From Streptomyces sp. R302 (lineage in GTDB: Bacteria > Actinomycetota > Actinomycetes > Streptomycetales > Streptomycetaceae), in the NCBI RefSeq assembly GCF_012927245.1, contig NZ_JABBGE010000008.1, forward strand, positions 62,001 through 126,000: DNA of 64,000 nt, read 5' to 3'. Every line of letters begins with the position of its first letter. Positions within the stretch are counted from its first letter, which is position 1. The position numbers and the translations under genes were made by a program. A model generated the notes under the pieces. It saw only the letters and a program-made list of their open reading frames with translations. It was not told where the DNA came from and did no database searches. Below, in pieces: positions 24,649 to 33,505 of this stretch.

Positions 24649-25691
24649 GCGGCCGTCTCCTTCGGTTCCGGGGTCCCGGTCCGGCGGGGTGCGTCCTCCG
24701 GGGTGATCGGGCCCCACGAGAAGGTGGGGGAGGCGCCGCGGCGGGCGCGGAGGGTGCCGAGCGCGTAGCCGCCGGCGGCGAGGGCCACGCCCGTGACGAT
24801 GGCGCCGGCCCGGCCGGGGCCGCCGGCGCGGCCCAGGAGGGTGTCGCGCATCCCGCGGAGCACCCCGGCGGGCAGCACCCGGCTGGTGTAGCGCCGCTCG
24901 GACTCCAGGCCCTTGCCCGCGCCGACGCTCTGGGCGACGAGGGCCTTGGACAGGCCCTCCGCGTAGACCCGGGTGCGGAAGTAGGCGAAGCGCTCGCGGG
25001 CGGCCGGCACCTTGTGGTGGATGACCGCCCGGTCGTCGATGAGCAGGACCGCGCCCGGCACCGCGCCGGCGAGGCGGATGCAGAGTTCGGTCTCCTCGCA
25101 GCCGAGCGGGCGCCGGTCGCCGTCCCGGCCGATGCCGGTGGCGAAGCCGCCCGCCGCGTCGAAGGCGGTGCGCCGGAAGGAGGCGTTGCCGCCGAGGACG
25201 TTGCGGACCCGCACCCGGCCCGGCGGCAGCCCCCGGTACGTGCAGCCGACGACCCAGTCGAACTCCTCGGGGAACCAGACGGGCCGGCGGCCGGAGGCCC
25301 AGACGGGCAGCGTGCGCCCGCCGACGGCGACGACCTCCGGGTCCTCGTAGCCGGCCGCGAAGTGGTGGAGCCAGTCGCGCTCCGCCACCGCGTCGTCGTC
25401 GAGGAAGGCGAGGAACTCGCCGCGGGCGGCGGCGATCCCGGTGTTGCGGCCGGAGGAGAGGCCGCGGGGGCCCGCGTTGGCGAGCACCCGCACCTCCTCG
25501 CGGTCGTCCGCGTACTCCTCGGTGAGCCGGTGGAGCAGCCGCTCGTTGTGGTCGACGACGAGCAGCGTCTCCAGCGGCGGCAGCGACTGTTTCCGGACGG
25601 AGTCGACGGCGGCGAGGATGTCCCCCCACCGCTCCTCCGTGTAGGCGCAGATCACCACCGAGAAGCGGGGCGGGGCCGTGCGGTCGCTCAA
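24645..25691 (-). CDS. Family 2 glycosyltransferase (second of cassette)
   Basis: A 348-residue GT-A fold transferase. It starts FSVVICAYTEERWGDILAAVDSV, carries the nucleotide-sugar DxD-type motif FLAFLDDDAVAERDW near residue 95, and the acceptor-side ED-like block CEETELCIRL near residue 192. Near the C-terminus a hydrophobic segment (AGAIVTGVALAAGGYALGTL) may hold it at the membrane. It probably adds a sugar to a glycan or polyprenyl carrier. The TTG at 25691 shares TTGA with the stop of the upstream glycosyltransferase, so it is translated by coupling; TTG is a rare start and keeps its yield dependent on the first gene. Confidence 0.9.
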   Translation of the reverse strand: MSDRTAPPRFSVVICAYTEERWGDILAAVDSVRKQSLPPLETLLVVDHNERLLHRLTEEYADDREEVRVLANAGPRGLSSGRNTGIAAARGEFLAFLDDDAVAERDWLHHFAAGYEDPEVVAVGGRTLPVWASGRRPVWFPEEFDWVVGCTYRGLPPGRVRVRNVLGGNASFRRTAFDAAGGFATGIGRDGDRRPLGCEETELCIRLAGAVPGAVLLIDDRAVIHHKVPAARERFAYFRTRVYAEGLSKALVAQSVGAGKGLESERRYTSRVLPAGVLRGMRDTLLGRAGGPGRAGAIVTGVALAAGGYALGTLRARRGASPTFSWGPITPEDAPRRTGTPEPKETAA

Positions 25692-26524
25692 GAGACCTCT
25701 CCCCGGGGGACGTTGACCGAGAACGCGGCGGGGCGGCGGAGCGCACGCGCGGCCTTCGGGACGCGCTTCTCCTTGAGGATCACCTTGAGGACCCGGAGGC
25801 CGTCGCGCACCGCGTTGAGGTTGCTGACGCCGTGGATCCGCAGGTACTCGTGGCTCGGCACCTCCTGCACCTTCAGGCCGGCCTTGACGACCCGGATGTT
25901 GATGAGGGTCTCGATCTCGAAGCCGGTGCAGTCGAGGGTGATCTTGTCGAGGCAGTGCTTCCAGAAGGCGTTGTAGCCGTAGCAGAGGTCGGTGTAGCGG
26001 GCGCCGAACTTGCGGTTGACGAGGGAGCAGAGGGCCCAGTTGCCGAGCCGGCGGATGCCGGTCATGTCGTCGGTGCCGCCGCCGTTGGCGAAGCGCGAGC
26101 CCTTGGCGAAGTCGGCGCCGCCGACGAGGGCGGAGACGTAGGAGACGATCTCCTGTCCGTCGGCCGAGCCGTCGGCGTCGACCATGACGATGATGTCTCC
26201 GGTGCAGGCGGCGAAGCCGCTGATCAGGGCGTCGCCCTTGCCCTTTCCGACCTGCTTGACGACTTTGACGCCGGGCCAGAGTTCCTTGGCGACCTCGATG
26301 GTGTCGTCCGTCGAATTTCCGTCGACGAGGACGACTTCGTGAATCCATTCCGGCAGTGTCTTGAACACGTACGGAAGATTTTCCGCCTCATTCATCGCGG
26401 GAATGACGACGCTCACCGGCGGAGTGATCGCCAGATGGGACGTGATGGCCCGGTACTGGGCCGCTATTCGACTCGGCTCGGTGAATTCTCGGCCCGTGGC
26501 GGCCGGGCGCAGGAACGAGCTCAT
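25688..26524 (-). CDS. Family 2 glycosyltransferase (first of cassette)
   Basis: A 278-residue GT2 enzyme of the dolichyl-phosphate-mannose-synthase-like group. SVVIPAMNEAENLPYVFKTLP (about residues 37-57) begins the GT-A fold; VLVDGNSTDDT is the first Asp motif; VMVDADGSADG (about 114) is the DxD motif that binds metal and nucleotide sugar. No transmembrane helices are evident, so it is likely a cytosolic-face enzyme acting on a lipid-linked acceptor. It heads the GT2-GT2-deacetylase cassette. The ATG at 26524 gives MSSFLRPAATG and has GAGAGGGAG about 10 bases upstream. Confidence 0.9.
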   Translation of the reverse strand: MSSFLRPAATGREFTEPSRIAAQYRAITSHLAITPPVSVVIPAMNEAENLPYVFKTLPEWIHEVVLVDGNSTDDTIEVAKELWPGVKVVKQVGKGKGDALISGFAACTGDIIVMVDADGSADGQEIVSYVSALVGGADFAKGSRFANGGGTDDMTGIRRLGNWALCSLVNRKFGARYTDLCYGYNAFWKHCLDKITLDCTGFEIETLINIRVVKAGLKVQEVPSHEYLRIHGVSNLNAVRDGLRVLKVILKEKRVPKAARALRRPAAFSVNVPRGEVS

Positions 26525-27162
26525 TGGGTCGGTCTCCCTCTCGTCCGGTGGACCGCCCAACCCCTGGGCGGCCCGGTCGTGTGTCCGGTGCGAAAGGGGG
26601 GTTCTCGCCATCCCCGCACGGAGGCGATCTCCTTGCGGGACCCGCGAGTTGGCATGACTGGCCGCGCGGTACCCGTGACTCGGCGCAAACGGACACACCG
26701 AACACGGCACCCCCCTACCGCGCCCCGCTCCGGGAGCCCTCGACCGGCCGGCTTCTCCCCTGAAGCCGCTGTGCCGAAGGATCGATGCGGGTGAGATGTA
26801 CGACGGTATTGATGAATGGGACTGTATGGCAAGTCCCGCTGGTGCGGCCCGGTTTCTGGCACTTTGGCGAGCGATCGGTGCTCGTAAGCGATCTCTTGTC
26901 GATCGGATTCGATCAATCCGTTTTCGGGGTGGGAAGGGTGGGGTTCCGTCGCGTTCCTGTGGGGGTGCGGGCGCCTGGGTCGTGATCCCGTTCGATCGCG
27001 AGCACGGAAGCGGAGCTTACGGTTCCTCAGGTGGCCGGAAAGTGACGGCGCCTGAGGGATGTTCACTCACTCTCCAGGGTCAGTTTTGACATGAACACTT
27101 CCGGAAAAGCGGATCCGATGCTACTTCCTGGTAGCGCAGAGATCCTGCTACAGGGAGGTTCC
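26525..27162. promoter_or_regulatory. Long divergent intergenic region, glycan cassette / SGNH esterase
   Basis: A 638-base gap without a credible gene. It becomes AT-richer from 26780 to 27120. Near the left, CCGCCCA and TGGGCGG (26553-26571) can form a hairpin in the leader of the glycosyltransferase mRNA. On the right, TTGACA at 27086-27091 is a possible -35 box for the esterase, though a matching -10 is not clear. Directly before the esterase ribosome binding site are GCTAC (27120), GTAGC (27131) and GCTAC (27147), which allow two mutually exclusive hairpins. Confidence 0.5.
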
Positions 27163-27969
27163 ATGAAACTGTCGCGATTCGCGGCCTTCGCGTCCTCGCT
27201 CCTGCTCGGTTCCGTCCTCGCCCTGACCGGGGCGGGAGCCGCGCATGCCGCCGAGTCCGCCGCCGTCGACTACGTGGCCCTCGGCGACTCGTACTCCTCC
27301 GGCGTCGGCGCCGGCAGCTACGACAGCGCCAGCGGCAACTGCAAGCGCTCCACCAAGGCCTACCCGCGCCTCTGGGCCAACGCCAACGCCCCCTCGTCCT
27401 TCGCCTTCACCGCCTGCTCCGGCGCCGTCACCACCGACGTCACCACCAAGCAGCTCGGCCCGCTCACCTCCGCCACCGACCTCGTCTCGCTCACCGTCGG
27501 CGGCAACGACGCGGGCTTCGCCGACGTCATGACGACCTGTGTGCTCCAGTCGGAGTCCTCCTGCGTCAACCGGGTGAACCAGGCGAAGGCGTACGTCGAC
27601 TCGACCCTCCCCGCCCGCCTCGACGCCACGTACAACGCGATTCGCGCCAAGGCCCCGGCCGCCCGTGTCGTCGTCCTCGGCTACCCGCGCTTCTACCAGC
27701 TGAACGGCAGCTGCATCGCCGGCCTCAGCGAGACCGAGCGCGCCGCCATCAACGGCGCCGCCGACCACCTCAACGCCGCCCTCGCCAAGCGCGCCGCCGA
27801 CCACGGCTTCACCTTCGCCAGTGTCGTCCCGGCCTTCACCGGACACGAGATCTGCTCCAGCTCGTCCTGGCTGCACAGCCTCAACTGGCTCAACATCGGC
27901 GAGTCCTACCACCCGACGGCCTCCGGCCAGTCGGGCGGCTACCTGCCGAGCTTCAGGAGCGCGGCGTAG
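27163..27969 (+). CDS. Secreted SGNH-family lipase/esterase
   Basis: A 268-residue extracellular lipolytic enzyme. The signal peptide ends at about AAHAAES (residue 28). Block I is YVALGDSYSSGVGAGSY with the catalytic Ser in GDSYSSG; block III is LTVGGNDAGFADV; the C-terminal block is GESYHPTASGQSGGY with the catalytic His. Paired cysteines (GNCK, FTACSG, TTCVL, SSCV, GSCIA, HEICS) predict three disulphides, as in Streptomyces SGNH lipases. It matches my memory of S. coelicolor SCO1725, a characterised extracellular lipase. GGGAGG precedes the ATG. Its 3' end overlaps the convergent pseudokinase gene by 17 bases. Confidence 0.94.
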   Translation: MKLSRFAAFASSLLLGSVLALTGAGAAHAAESAAVDYVALGDSYSSGVGAGSYDSASGNCKRSTKAYPRLWANANAPSSFAFTACSGAVTTDVTTKQLGPLTSATDLVSLTVGGNDAGFADVMTTCVLQSESSCVNRVNQAKAYVDSTLPARLDATYNAIRAKAPAARVVVLGYPRFYQLNGSCIAGLSETERAAINGAADHLNAALAKRAADHGFTFASVVPAFTGHEICSSSSWLHSLNWLNIGESYHPTASGQSGGYLPSFRSAA

Positions 27970-28981
27970 CGGCGGGTCCCCCCACCTCCGCACCCGTACC
28001 CGCGGCGCCGGGAACGGCCGGAGCGGTGCTCGACGCCCCGCCCCCGCCCGGACCGGCGCCCGGATCCTCGGCCCTGACGGCCTGCCAGACCAGTGCCGCC
28101 AGGATCACCAGGAGCCCCACGACACCGGCGGCGACGACCGCGCCCCGCCGGGGCCCCCGCCGCCCCTCCGCGCCCGCGCGCTCCTTCGTACGCGCCCCGC
28201 GCACTCCACCCGGGCCCTCGCGCTCCCGATCCTCCGGCCACCCCGGCCCGAGCCCCGGCCCGTGCTCCGGTGCGCGCCCCTCGGCCGTCGCCTCGCCCCG
28301 CGGCCGCTCCCCGGCCCCGGCGACCCGCTCCAACTCCCGTACGGCCCCGGCCCGCACGTCCGCGTCCCGGTCGGCCAGGCCCTTCACGACCGGCGCCAGC
28401 GGCCCCGAACGGGGATCGGCGACCATCCCGCCCAGCAGCGCGCCCAGCGACCCCGCGTCCTCCTCCGGGCCCGGCGGCGGCGCGTCCGGCGCGTCACCCG
28501 GCGCCGAGGTCCCGGTCGCCACGCCCGTCACCACCACCCGCCCGTCGTTGGCGAGCAGCACCCGGTCCGGGCCGAGTTCGCGATAGGGGACACCGGCGGC
28601 TCGCGCCGCCCGCAGCGCCGCGAGCACCCCGAGCGCGATCCGCGCCGCCTCCCGGTCCGGCAGCGGCCCGTCCGCCTCCAGCGTCTCCGCGAGGCTCAGC
28701 CCGCGGACCAGCTCCATCACGATCCACGGCCGGCCGCGCTCCACGACCACGTCGTACACCTCGGCCACGCCCGGATCCGAGATCGCCTCCGCGGCCCGCG
28801 CCTCGCGCTCGACCCGCGCGTACAGCGCCGGCTCCGCGCCCTCCGGCGTCCCCGGCGGGGCGTGCACCTCCTTGACGGCCACCTCGCGGCCGAGCGCCTC
28901 GTCGCGGGCGCGCCAGACGATTCCCGCCGCGCCCTCCGCGAGGGCGTCGAGCAGCCGGTAACGGCCCGCGATCAGCGTCAT
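27953..28981 (-). CDS. Transmembrane kinase-like protein lacking catalytic motifs (pseudokinase)
   Basis: A 342-residue protein. The kinase-like domain (about 1-245) begins AGRYRLLDALAEGAAGIVWRARDEALGREVAVKEV, retaining the beta-3 lysine (VAVKEV) and Glu region, and WIVMELVRGLSL as the hinge. The catalytic loop normally reading HRDxKPxN is YRELGPDRVLL, and the DFG region reads VVVTGVATG. Thus the catalytic Asp, the Mg-binding Asn and the DFG Asp are all missing. After a Glu/Gly/Arg-rich linker, a single transmembrane helix (GAVVAAGVVGLLVILAALVW, about residues 284-304) leads to a short outer tail. It probably signals by binding. The ATG at 28981 fits the domain start. Converges on the SGNH gene. 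Confidence 0.87.
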   Translation of the reverse strand: MTLIAGRYRLLDALAEGAAGIVWRARDEALGREVAVKEVHAPPGTPEGAEPALYARVEREARAAEAISDPGVAEVYDVVVERGRPWIVMELVRGLSLAETLEADGPLPDREAARIALGVLAALRAARAAGVPYRELGPDRVLLANDGRVVVTGVATGTSAPGDAPDAPPPGPEEDAGSLGALLGGMVADPRSGPLAPVVKGLADRDADVRAGAVRELERVAGAGERPRGEATAEGRAPEHGPGLGPGWPEDREREGPGGVRGARTKERAGAEGRRGPRRGAVVAAGVVGLLVILAALVWQAVRAEDPGAGPGGGGASSTAPAVPGAAGTGAEVGGPAATPRS

Positions 28982-29278
28982 GGCCCCACGGTAGCCGCGC
29001 CCCCGCCGGGTGGCGACCCACCCGGACGGACCTCGGTGGCGTAGATCACACCGGCTCGCGGGGCCGTGGGCGGACGGTGGGAGGGCAGGATGGTTCATGA
29101 CGGTTCGGTAGGTGTTCGAACGCTGTCCAACTCGCCCTGGAATCAGATGGATTCGGAGAGTGAGCGTCAACCCCCGTACGAGTGTGGTGTTTCCCGTCGG
29201 CGGGATACACGCGTGTCACTGTGGGGCGATAGGGTTAACCTGCCCGGGCCGGGTGCCCTCGTACGGGTGGGGAGTGAC

Positions 29279-29551
29279 ATGGAACAGATAACGATGCGCA
29301 GCAGGCCGCGTGTGCCTGCCATCACCTGCGGGAGCAGCGCGACCAGTTCGCGCCTCGACCGCCATCTCGCGGTGCTCGGCGGTCCCGCCGTGCCCCAGCG
29401 CGAGGTGGCCGAGGCGACGCTGCTCATGCGCGAACTGACGGTGCGTCGCCACGACGCGCCGGCCCAGAGCCCGCACGGCGGCCGGGCGCGCGTCTCGCTC
29501 TTCGCACCCCTCCGCCGCCTCCGCCGCACCCTCTTCGGCGCCCGCCACTAG
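29279..29551 (+). CDS. Conserved small hypothetical protein
   Basis: A 90-residue basic protein, MEQITMRSRPRVPAITCGSSATSSRLDRHLAVLGGPAVPQREVAEATLLMRELTVRRHDAP followed by an Arg-rich C-terminus. No signal peptide, membrane helix or known domain; one cysteine. The LDRHLAVLGGPAVP...EATLLMREL block recalls small conserved Streptomyces proteins I have seen without function. GGGGAG stands upstream of the ATG and the codon bias is normal, so I take it as real. It stands alone between the pseudokinase and a terminator. Confidence 0.7.
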   Translation: MEQITMRSRPRVPAITCGSSATSSRLDRHLAVLGGPAVPQREVAEATLLMRELTVRRHDAPAQSPHGGRARVSLFAPLRRLRRTLFGARH

Positions 29552-29651
29552 GGCCTGTCCGACGATTCCCGCGTGCCAGGGCATCCGGAGCCGCGTCCCC
29601 GACGCGCCCCGTCCGCCCCGGTGCGCCTCCCGTAACCACCCGCACGTCGAG

Positions 29652-29683
29652 AGCGCCGGACGCGTCCCCGCCCGTCCGGCGCT
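29652..29683. terminator. Hairpin terminator
   Basis: Arms AGCGCCGGACG and CGTCCGGCGCT pair perfectly around a 10-base loop, between the small hypothetical gene and the convergent CoA-transferase gene. It probably serves both. Confidence 0.7.
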
Positions 29684-29707
29684 TCGTCGTACCCCCTGGA
29701 CGTCCGC

Positions 29708-30904
29708 TCAGCCGATCACCCCGGCCGCCCGCAGCTCCTTCCGCCGCGCCGTCGGCACGCCCAGGGCGGCCAGGACCGTGTCCGTGTGCTCGCCGAGCGC
29801 CGGGACCCGGCCCATCGGGGCCTCCGGGGCGTCGGGGAAGACGACCGGCGGCAGCAGGGACGGCAGGGGGCCCACGGGGGAGTCCACCGGTCGCCAGCGG
29901 TCCCGCGCGGCCAGCTGGGGGTGACGCACCAGCTCCGCCACCGAGTTGAGCCGCGCGCAGGCGATGCCCGCCGCGTCCAGGCGCCGTACCGCCTCCTCCG
30001 CCGGCAGCGCGCCGAGCGCCGCCCCGACGGCCGCGTCGGTCGCCGCCCGGCCCGCGACCCGCGCCGCGTTCGTCGCGAACGCCGGGTCGTGGGCGAGCTC
30101 CGGCCGGCCGAGGACCCGCTCGGCGAGCCGCCGCCACTCCCGGTCGTTCTGCACCGAGAGCAGCACCTGGGACCCGTCCGCCGTCGGATAGGCGTCGTAG
30201 GGGGCGATCACCGCATGTGCGAGCCCCGTGCGCGCCGGGGCCGTACCCCCGTGCGCCCCGTGGTGCAGGGGGTGCCCCATCCACTCCGCGAGCGCGTCGA
30301 ACAGCGAGACCTCCACCGGCCCGCCCCGGCCCGTCGTCCCGCGCCGCACGAGGGCGGCGAGGACGCCGGTGTACGCGTACATCCCGGCCGCGATGTCGGC
30401 GGCCGGGACGCCGGACTTGACGGGCTGCTCCGGGGTGCCGGTGACCGAGACGAGCCCGGTCTCGCACTGCACGAGCATGTCGTACGCCCTCCGGTGCGCG
30501 TACGGGCCGTCGGGGCCGTACCCGGAGACGTCCACGGCGACCAGCCGGGGGTGCGCGGCGCAGAGGGTGGCCGCGTCGAGGCCGAGCCGGGCCGCCGCCC
30601 CGTGCGCGAGGTTCTGCACGAAGACGTCCGCGTCCGCCACGAGCCGCCCCACGAGCTCCCGGCCGCGCGGGTCCTTCAGGTCGACGGCGACCGACTCCTT
30701 GCCGCGGTTGCACCAGACGAAGTGCGAGGCGAGCCCCCGGGCCGCGGTGTCGTAGCCGCGGGCGAAGTCGCCGCCGTCGGGGCGCTCGACCTTGACGACC
30801 CGGGCGCCGAGGTCGGCCAGCTGCCGGGTGGCGAAGGGCGCGGCGACGGCCTGCTCGACGGAGACGACGGTGATCCCGTCCAGGGGGAGTGGCTGAGTGC
30901 TCAT
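29708..30904 (-). CDS. CaiB/BaiF-family (class III) CoA-transferase
   Basis: A 398-residue cytoplasmic CoA-transferase that moves CoA between carboxylic acids. Family blocks are visible: LDGITVVSVEQAVAAPFATRQLADLGARVVKVERP at the N-terminus, VQNLAHGAAARLGLD, DVSGYGPDGPYAHRRAYDMLVQ with the catalytic Asp (YDMLVQCETGL, near residue 142), and GGPVEVSLFDALAEWM. Length equals the family norm. The substrate is unknown; GntR or acyl-CoA genes are not adjacent. It follows the drug ABC permease on the same strand after 61 bases, probably as a separate unit. Confidence 0.92.
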   Translation of the reverse strand: MSTQPLPLDGITVVSVEQAVAAPFATRQLADLGARVVKVERPDGGDFARGYDTAARGLASHFVWCNRGKESVAVDLKDPRGRELVGRLVADADVFVQNLAHGAAARLGLDAATLCAAHPRLVAVDVSGYGPDGPYAHRRAYDMLVQCETGLVSVTGTPEQPVKSGVPAADIAAGMYAYTGVLAALVRRGTTGRGGPVEVSLFDALAEWMGHPLHHGAHGGTAPARTGLAHAVIAPYDAYPTADGSQVLLSVQNDREWRRLAERVLGRPELAHDPAFATNAARVAGRAATDAAVGAALGALPAEEAVRRLDAAGIACARLNSVAELVRHPQLAARDRWRPVDSPVGPLPSLLPPVVFPDAPEAPMGRVPALGEHTDTVLAALGVPTARRKELRAAGVIG

Positions 30905-30965
30905 GCCCGCCTGCCTACCGCGCCCGGGCCGCCGCTGTCATCAGGAGCCGGCTCACACCGCCGGC

Positions 30966-31738
30966 TCAGCGGCGCCCGTACCGGCGGACGGCGAGCGGGG
31001 CGAGGACCGCGATCAGGCCGAGCGACCAGAGCAGCGAGCCCGCCACCGGGTGGGCCACCGGCCAGGCGGCGCCGGCCGGGACGGGGGCGTCGCCGCAGAG
31101 CACGCGGACGGCGGTGGTGACGGCGGAGACCGGGTTCCACTCGGCGACCGTCCGCAGCCAGCCGGGCATGCCGTCGGTGGGGATGTACGCGTTCGACAGC
31201 AGCGGCAGCATGAAGGTGGCGCTGCCGAGCTGGCCGGCCGCCTCCTCGCTCTCGGAGGCGAGGCCGAGCAGGATGCCCGCCCAGGTGGCGGCGGAGCGGA
31301 AGAGCAGCAGCAGGCCGAAGGCGCCGAGGGCTTCGAGGGCGGTGCCCTCGATCCGCCAGCCCATCGCGAGCCCCACCAGGACCAGCGGCACCATCCCGAC
31401 GGCGCTGACCAGGAGGTCGGCGGCGGCCTGCCCGAGCGGCACGGCGGCCCGGCCCACCGGGAGGGTGCGGAAGCGGTCGGTGACGCCCCGGTGGGTGTCC
31501 TGGGCGGCCTGGAACATGCCGGTCATCAGGCCGCCGGCGGCGGTCGCGACGAGCAGGCCGGGCACGAGGAAGGCGCGGTACTCGGCGCCGGGCATGGCGA
31601 GCGCCCCGCCGAGGACGTAGCCGAAGAAGAGGAGGAAGACGATCGGCATCGTCATCGTCATGACGGTGAGGGCGGGGGCGTGCCGGACGCGCCGCAGGTT
31701 GCGGCCGGCCAGGGCGGCCCCTTCGAGGGCGAGGGCGT

Positions 31739-31742
<4 letters not shown>
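30966..31742 (-). CDS. ABC-2 transporter permease (DrrB-like)
   Basis: A 258-residue inner-membrane permease with six helices of the ABC-2 type (PALTVMTMTMPIVFLLFFGYVLGG, FLVPGLLVATAAGGLMTGMF, LLVSAVGMVPLVLVGLAMGW, LGAFGLLLLFRSAATWAGILLG, a re-entrant NAYIPTDGMPGWLRTVAEWNPVS block and a last helix). The AEWNPVSAV motif is typical of daunorubicin-resistance DrrB-like permeases. Its GTG start overlaps the stop of the ATPase gene (GTGA, 31739-31742). With the ATPase it forms an efflux pump likely controlled by the divergent TetR. Confidence 0.92.
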
Positions 31743-32677
<935 letters not shown>

Positions 32678-32693
32678 GGGGGCACCGTACCTC

Positions 32694-32714
32694 ACTACGT
32701 ACGGTGTACGTAAC
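32694..32714. promoter_or_regulatory. TetR-type operator in the ABC/tetR intergenic region
   Basis: ACTACGTAC-GGT-GTACGTAAC has a perfect inner inverted repeat TACGTAC/GTACGTA with a 3-base spacer. It is the second copy of the element at 32651, 43 bases away centre to centre, and sits 24 bases before the tetR start. Confidence 0.8.
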
Positions 32715-32737
32715 TACGATGGAGGCGAGGTGATGAG

Positions 32738-33505
32738 ATGGCGGGCCGAGCGGCCGAACCCGAAGTGATCTGGGCGCGCCCCGAGCGCGCCGGCCGAGGC
32801 CCCAAACCGGCCTTCAGCAGACAGGACGTCGTCGACGCCGCCGTCCGCATCGCGGACGCCGACGGCATCGACGCCGTCTCCATGCGGCGGATCGCCGCCG
32901 AACTCGGCTGCGGCACCATGTCGCTGTACAACTACGTCCCCCGCAAGGAGGACCTGTACGAGCTGATGGTCGACGCGGCGAGCGCCGAGTACGTCTTCCC
33001 GGACCGGCCCAGCGGAGACTGGCGGGCCGACATGACCGACCTGGCCCACCAGACCCGCGCGATCATGTACCGGCACCCGTGGCTCTCCCGGGTCATGACC
33101 ACCGCCTACGGCTTCAGCCCCCACGCCCTGCGCTACCTGGAGTGGTGCCTCGGCTGCCTCGTCCCGCTCGACGTGCCCGCCGGACTCAAGATGCAGCTCA
33201 TCGCGATGGTCAACGGCACGGTCATGGCCACCGTCCGCAACGAACAGGCCCTCGCCGAGCGCGCCCGCGGACTGCCCTGGACCGAGGAGGAGGAGCAGGC
33301 GGTGCGCGGCGCCTACCTCAAGGGCCAGGTGGCGAGCGGACGCTACCCGCACCTCGCCGCGCTGCTCGCCGAGCCCGCCGCCCCCGCCGACCCGGACGAG
33401 ATCTTCGCCATGACCATCGCGCGGCTCCTCGACTCCTTCGCCACCGAGGCCCCGGACCCGGACCTGGACCCGGCCCCGGACCCGGAGAGCGTCACACCAG
33501 CATGA
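32738..33505 (+). CDS. TetR-family regulator of the divergent drug ABC transporter
   Basis: A 255-residue repressor. The helix-turn-helix is at about residues 27-73 (SRQDVVDAAVRIADADGIDAVSMRRIAAELGCGTMSLYNYVPRKEDLYELMVD). The rest resembles the TetR_C (TetR/ActII-type) ligand-binding domain, typical of drug-responsive repressors of this length. It is divergent from a DrrA/DrrB-like pump, with two copies of one inverted repeat between them, so it most likely represses both. The ATG at 32738 has GAGG 8 bases upstream. The C-terminus ends in a DPDLDPAPDPE repeat. Its stop overlaps the convergent next gene by 14 bases. Confidence 0.9.
   Translation: MAGRAAEPEVIWARPERAGRGPKPAFSRQDVVDAAVRIADADGIDAVSMRRIAAELGCGTMSLYNYVPRKEDLYELMVDAASAEYVFPDRPSGDWRADMTDLAHQTRAIMYRHPWLSRVMTTAYGFSPHALRYLEWCLGCLVPLDVPAGLKMQLIAMVNGTVMATVRNEQALAERARGLPWTEEEEQAVRGAYLKGQVASGRYPHLAALLAEPAAPADPDEIFAMTIARLLDSFATEAPDPDLDPAPDPESVTPA

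Noticed and set aside
26785..27089. Small plus-strand open frames in the long intergenic region (66 and 97 codons)
   Set aside because: The translations have no recognisable domain, codon bias is unlike neighbours and no Shine-Dalgarno is placed properly; I treat the region as regulatory.
29552..29640. A possible insertion-sequence end (GGGCCTGTCCGACGATTCC) after the small hypothetical gene
   Set aside because: It vaguely recalls ends of Streptomyces IS elements, but there is no partner inverted repeat, target duplication or transposase remnant in the window.
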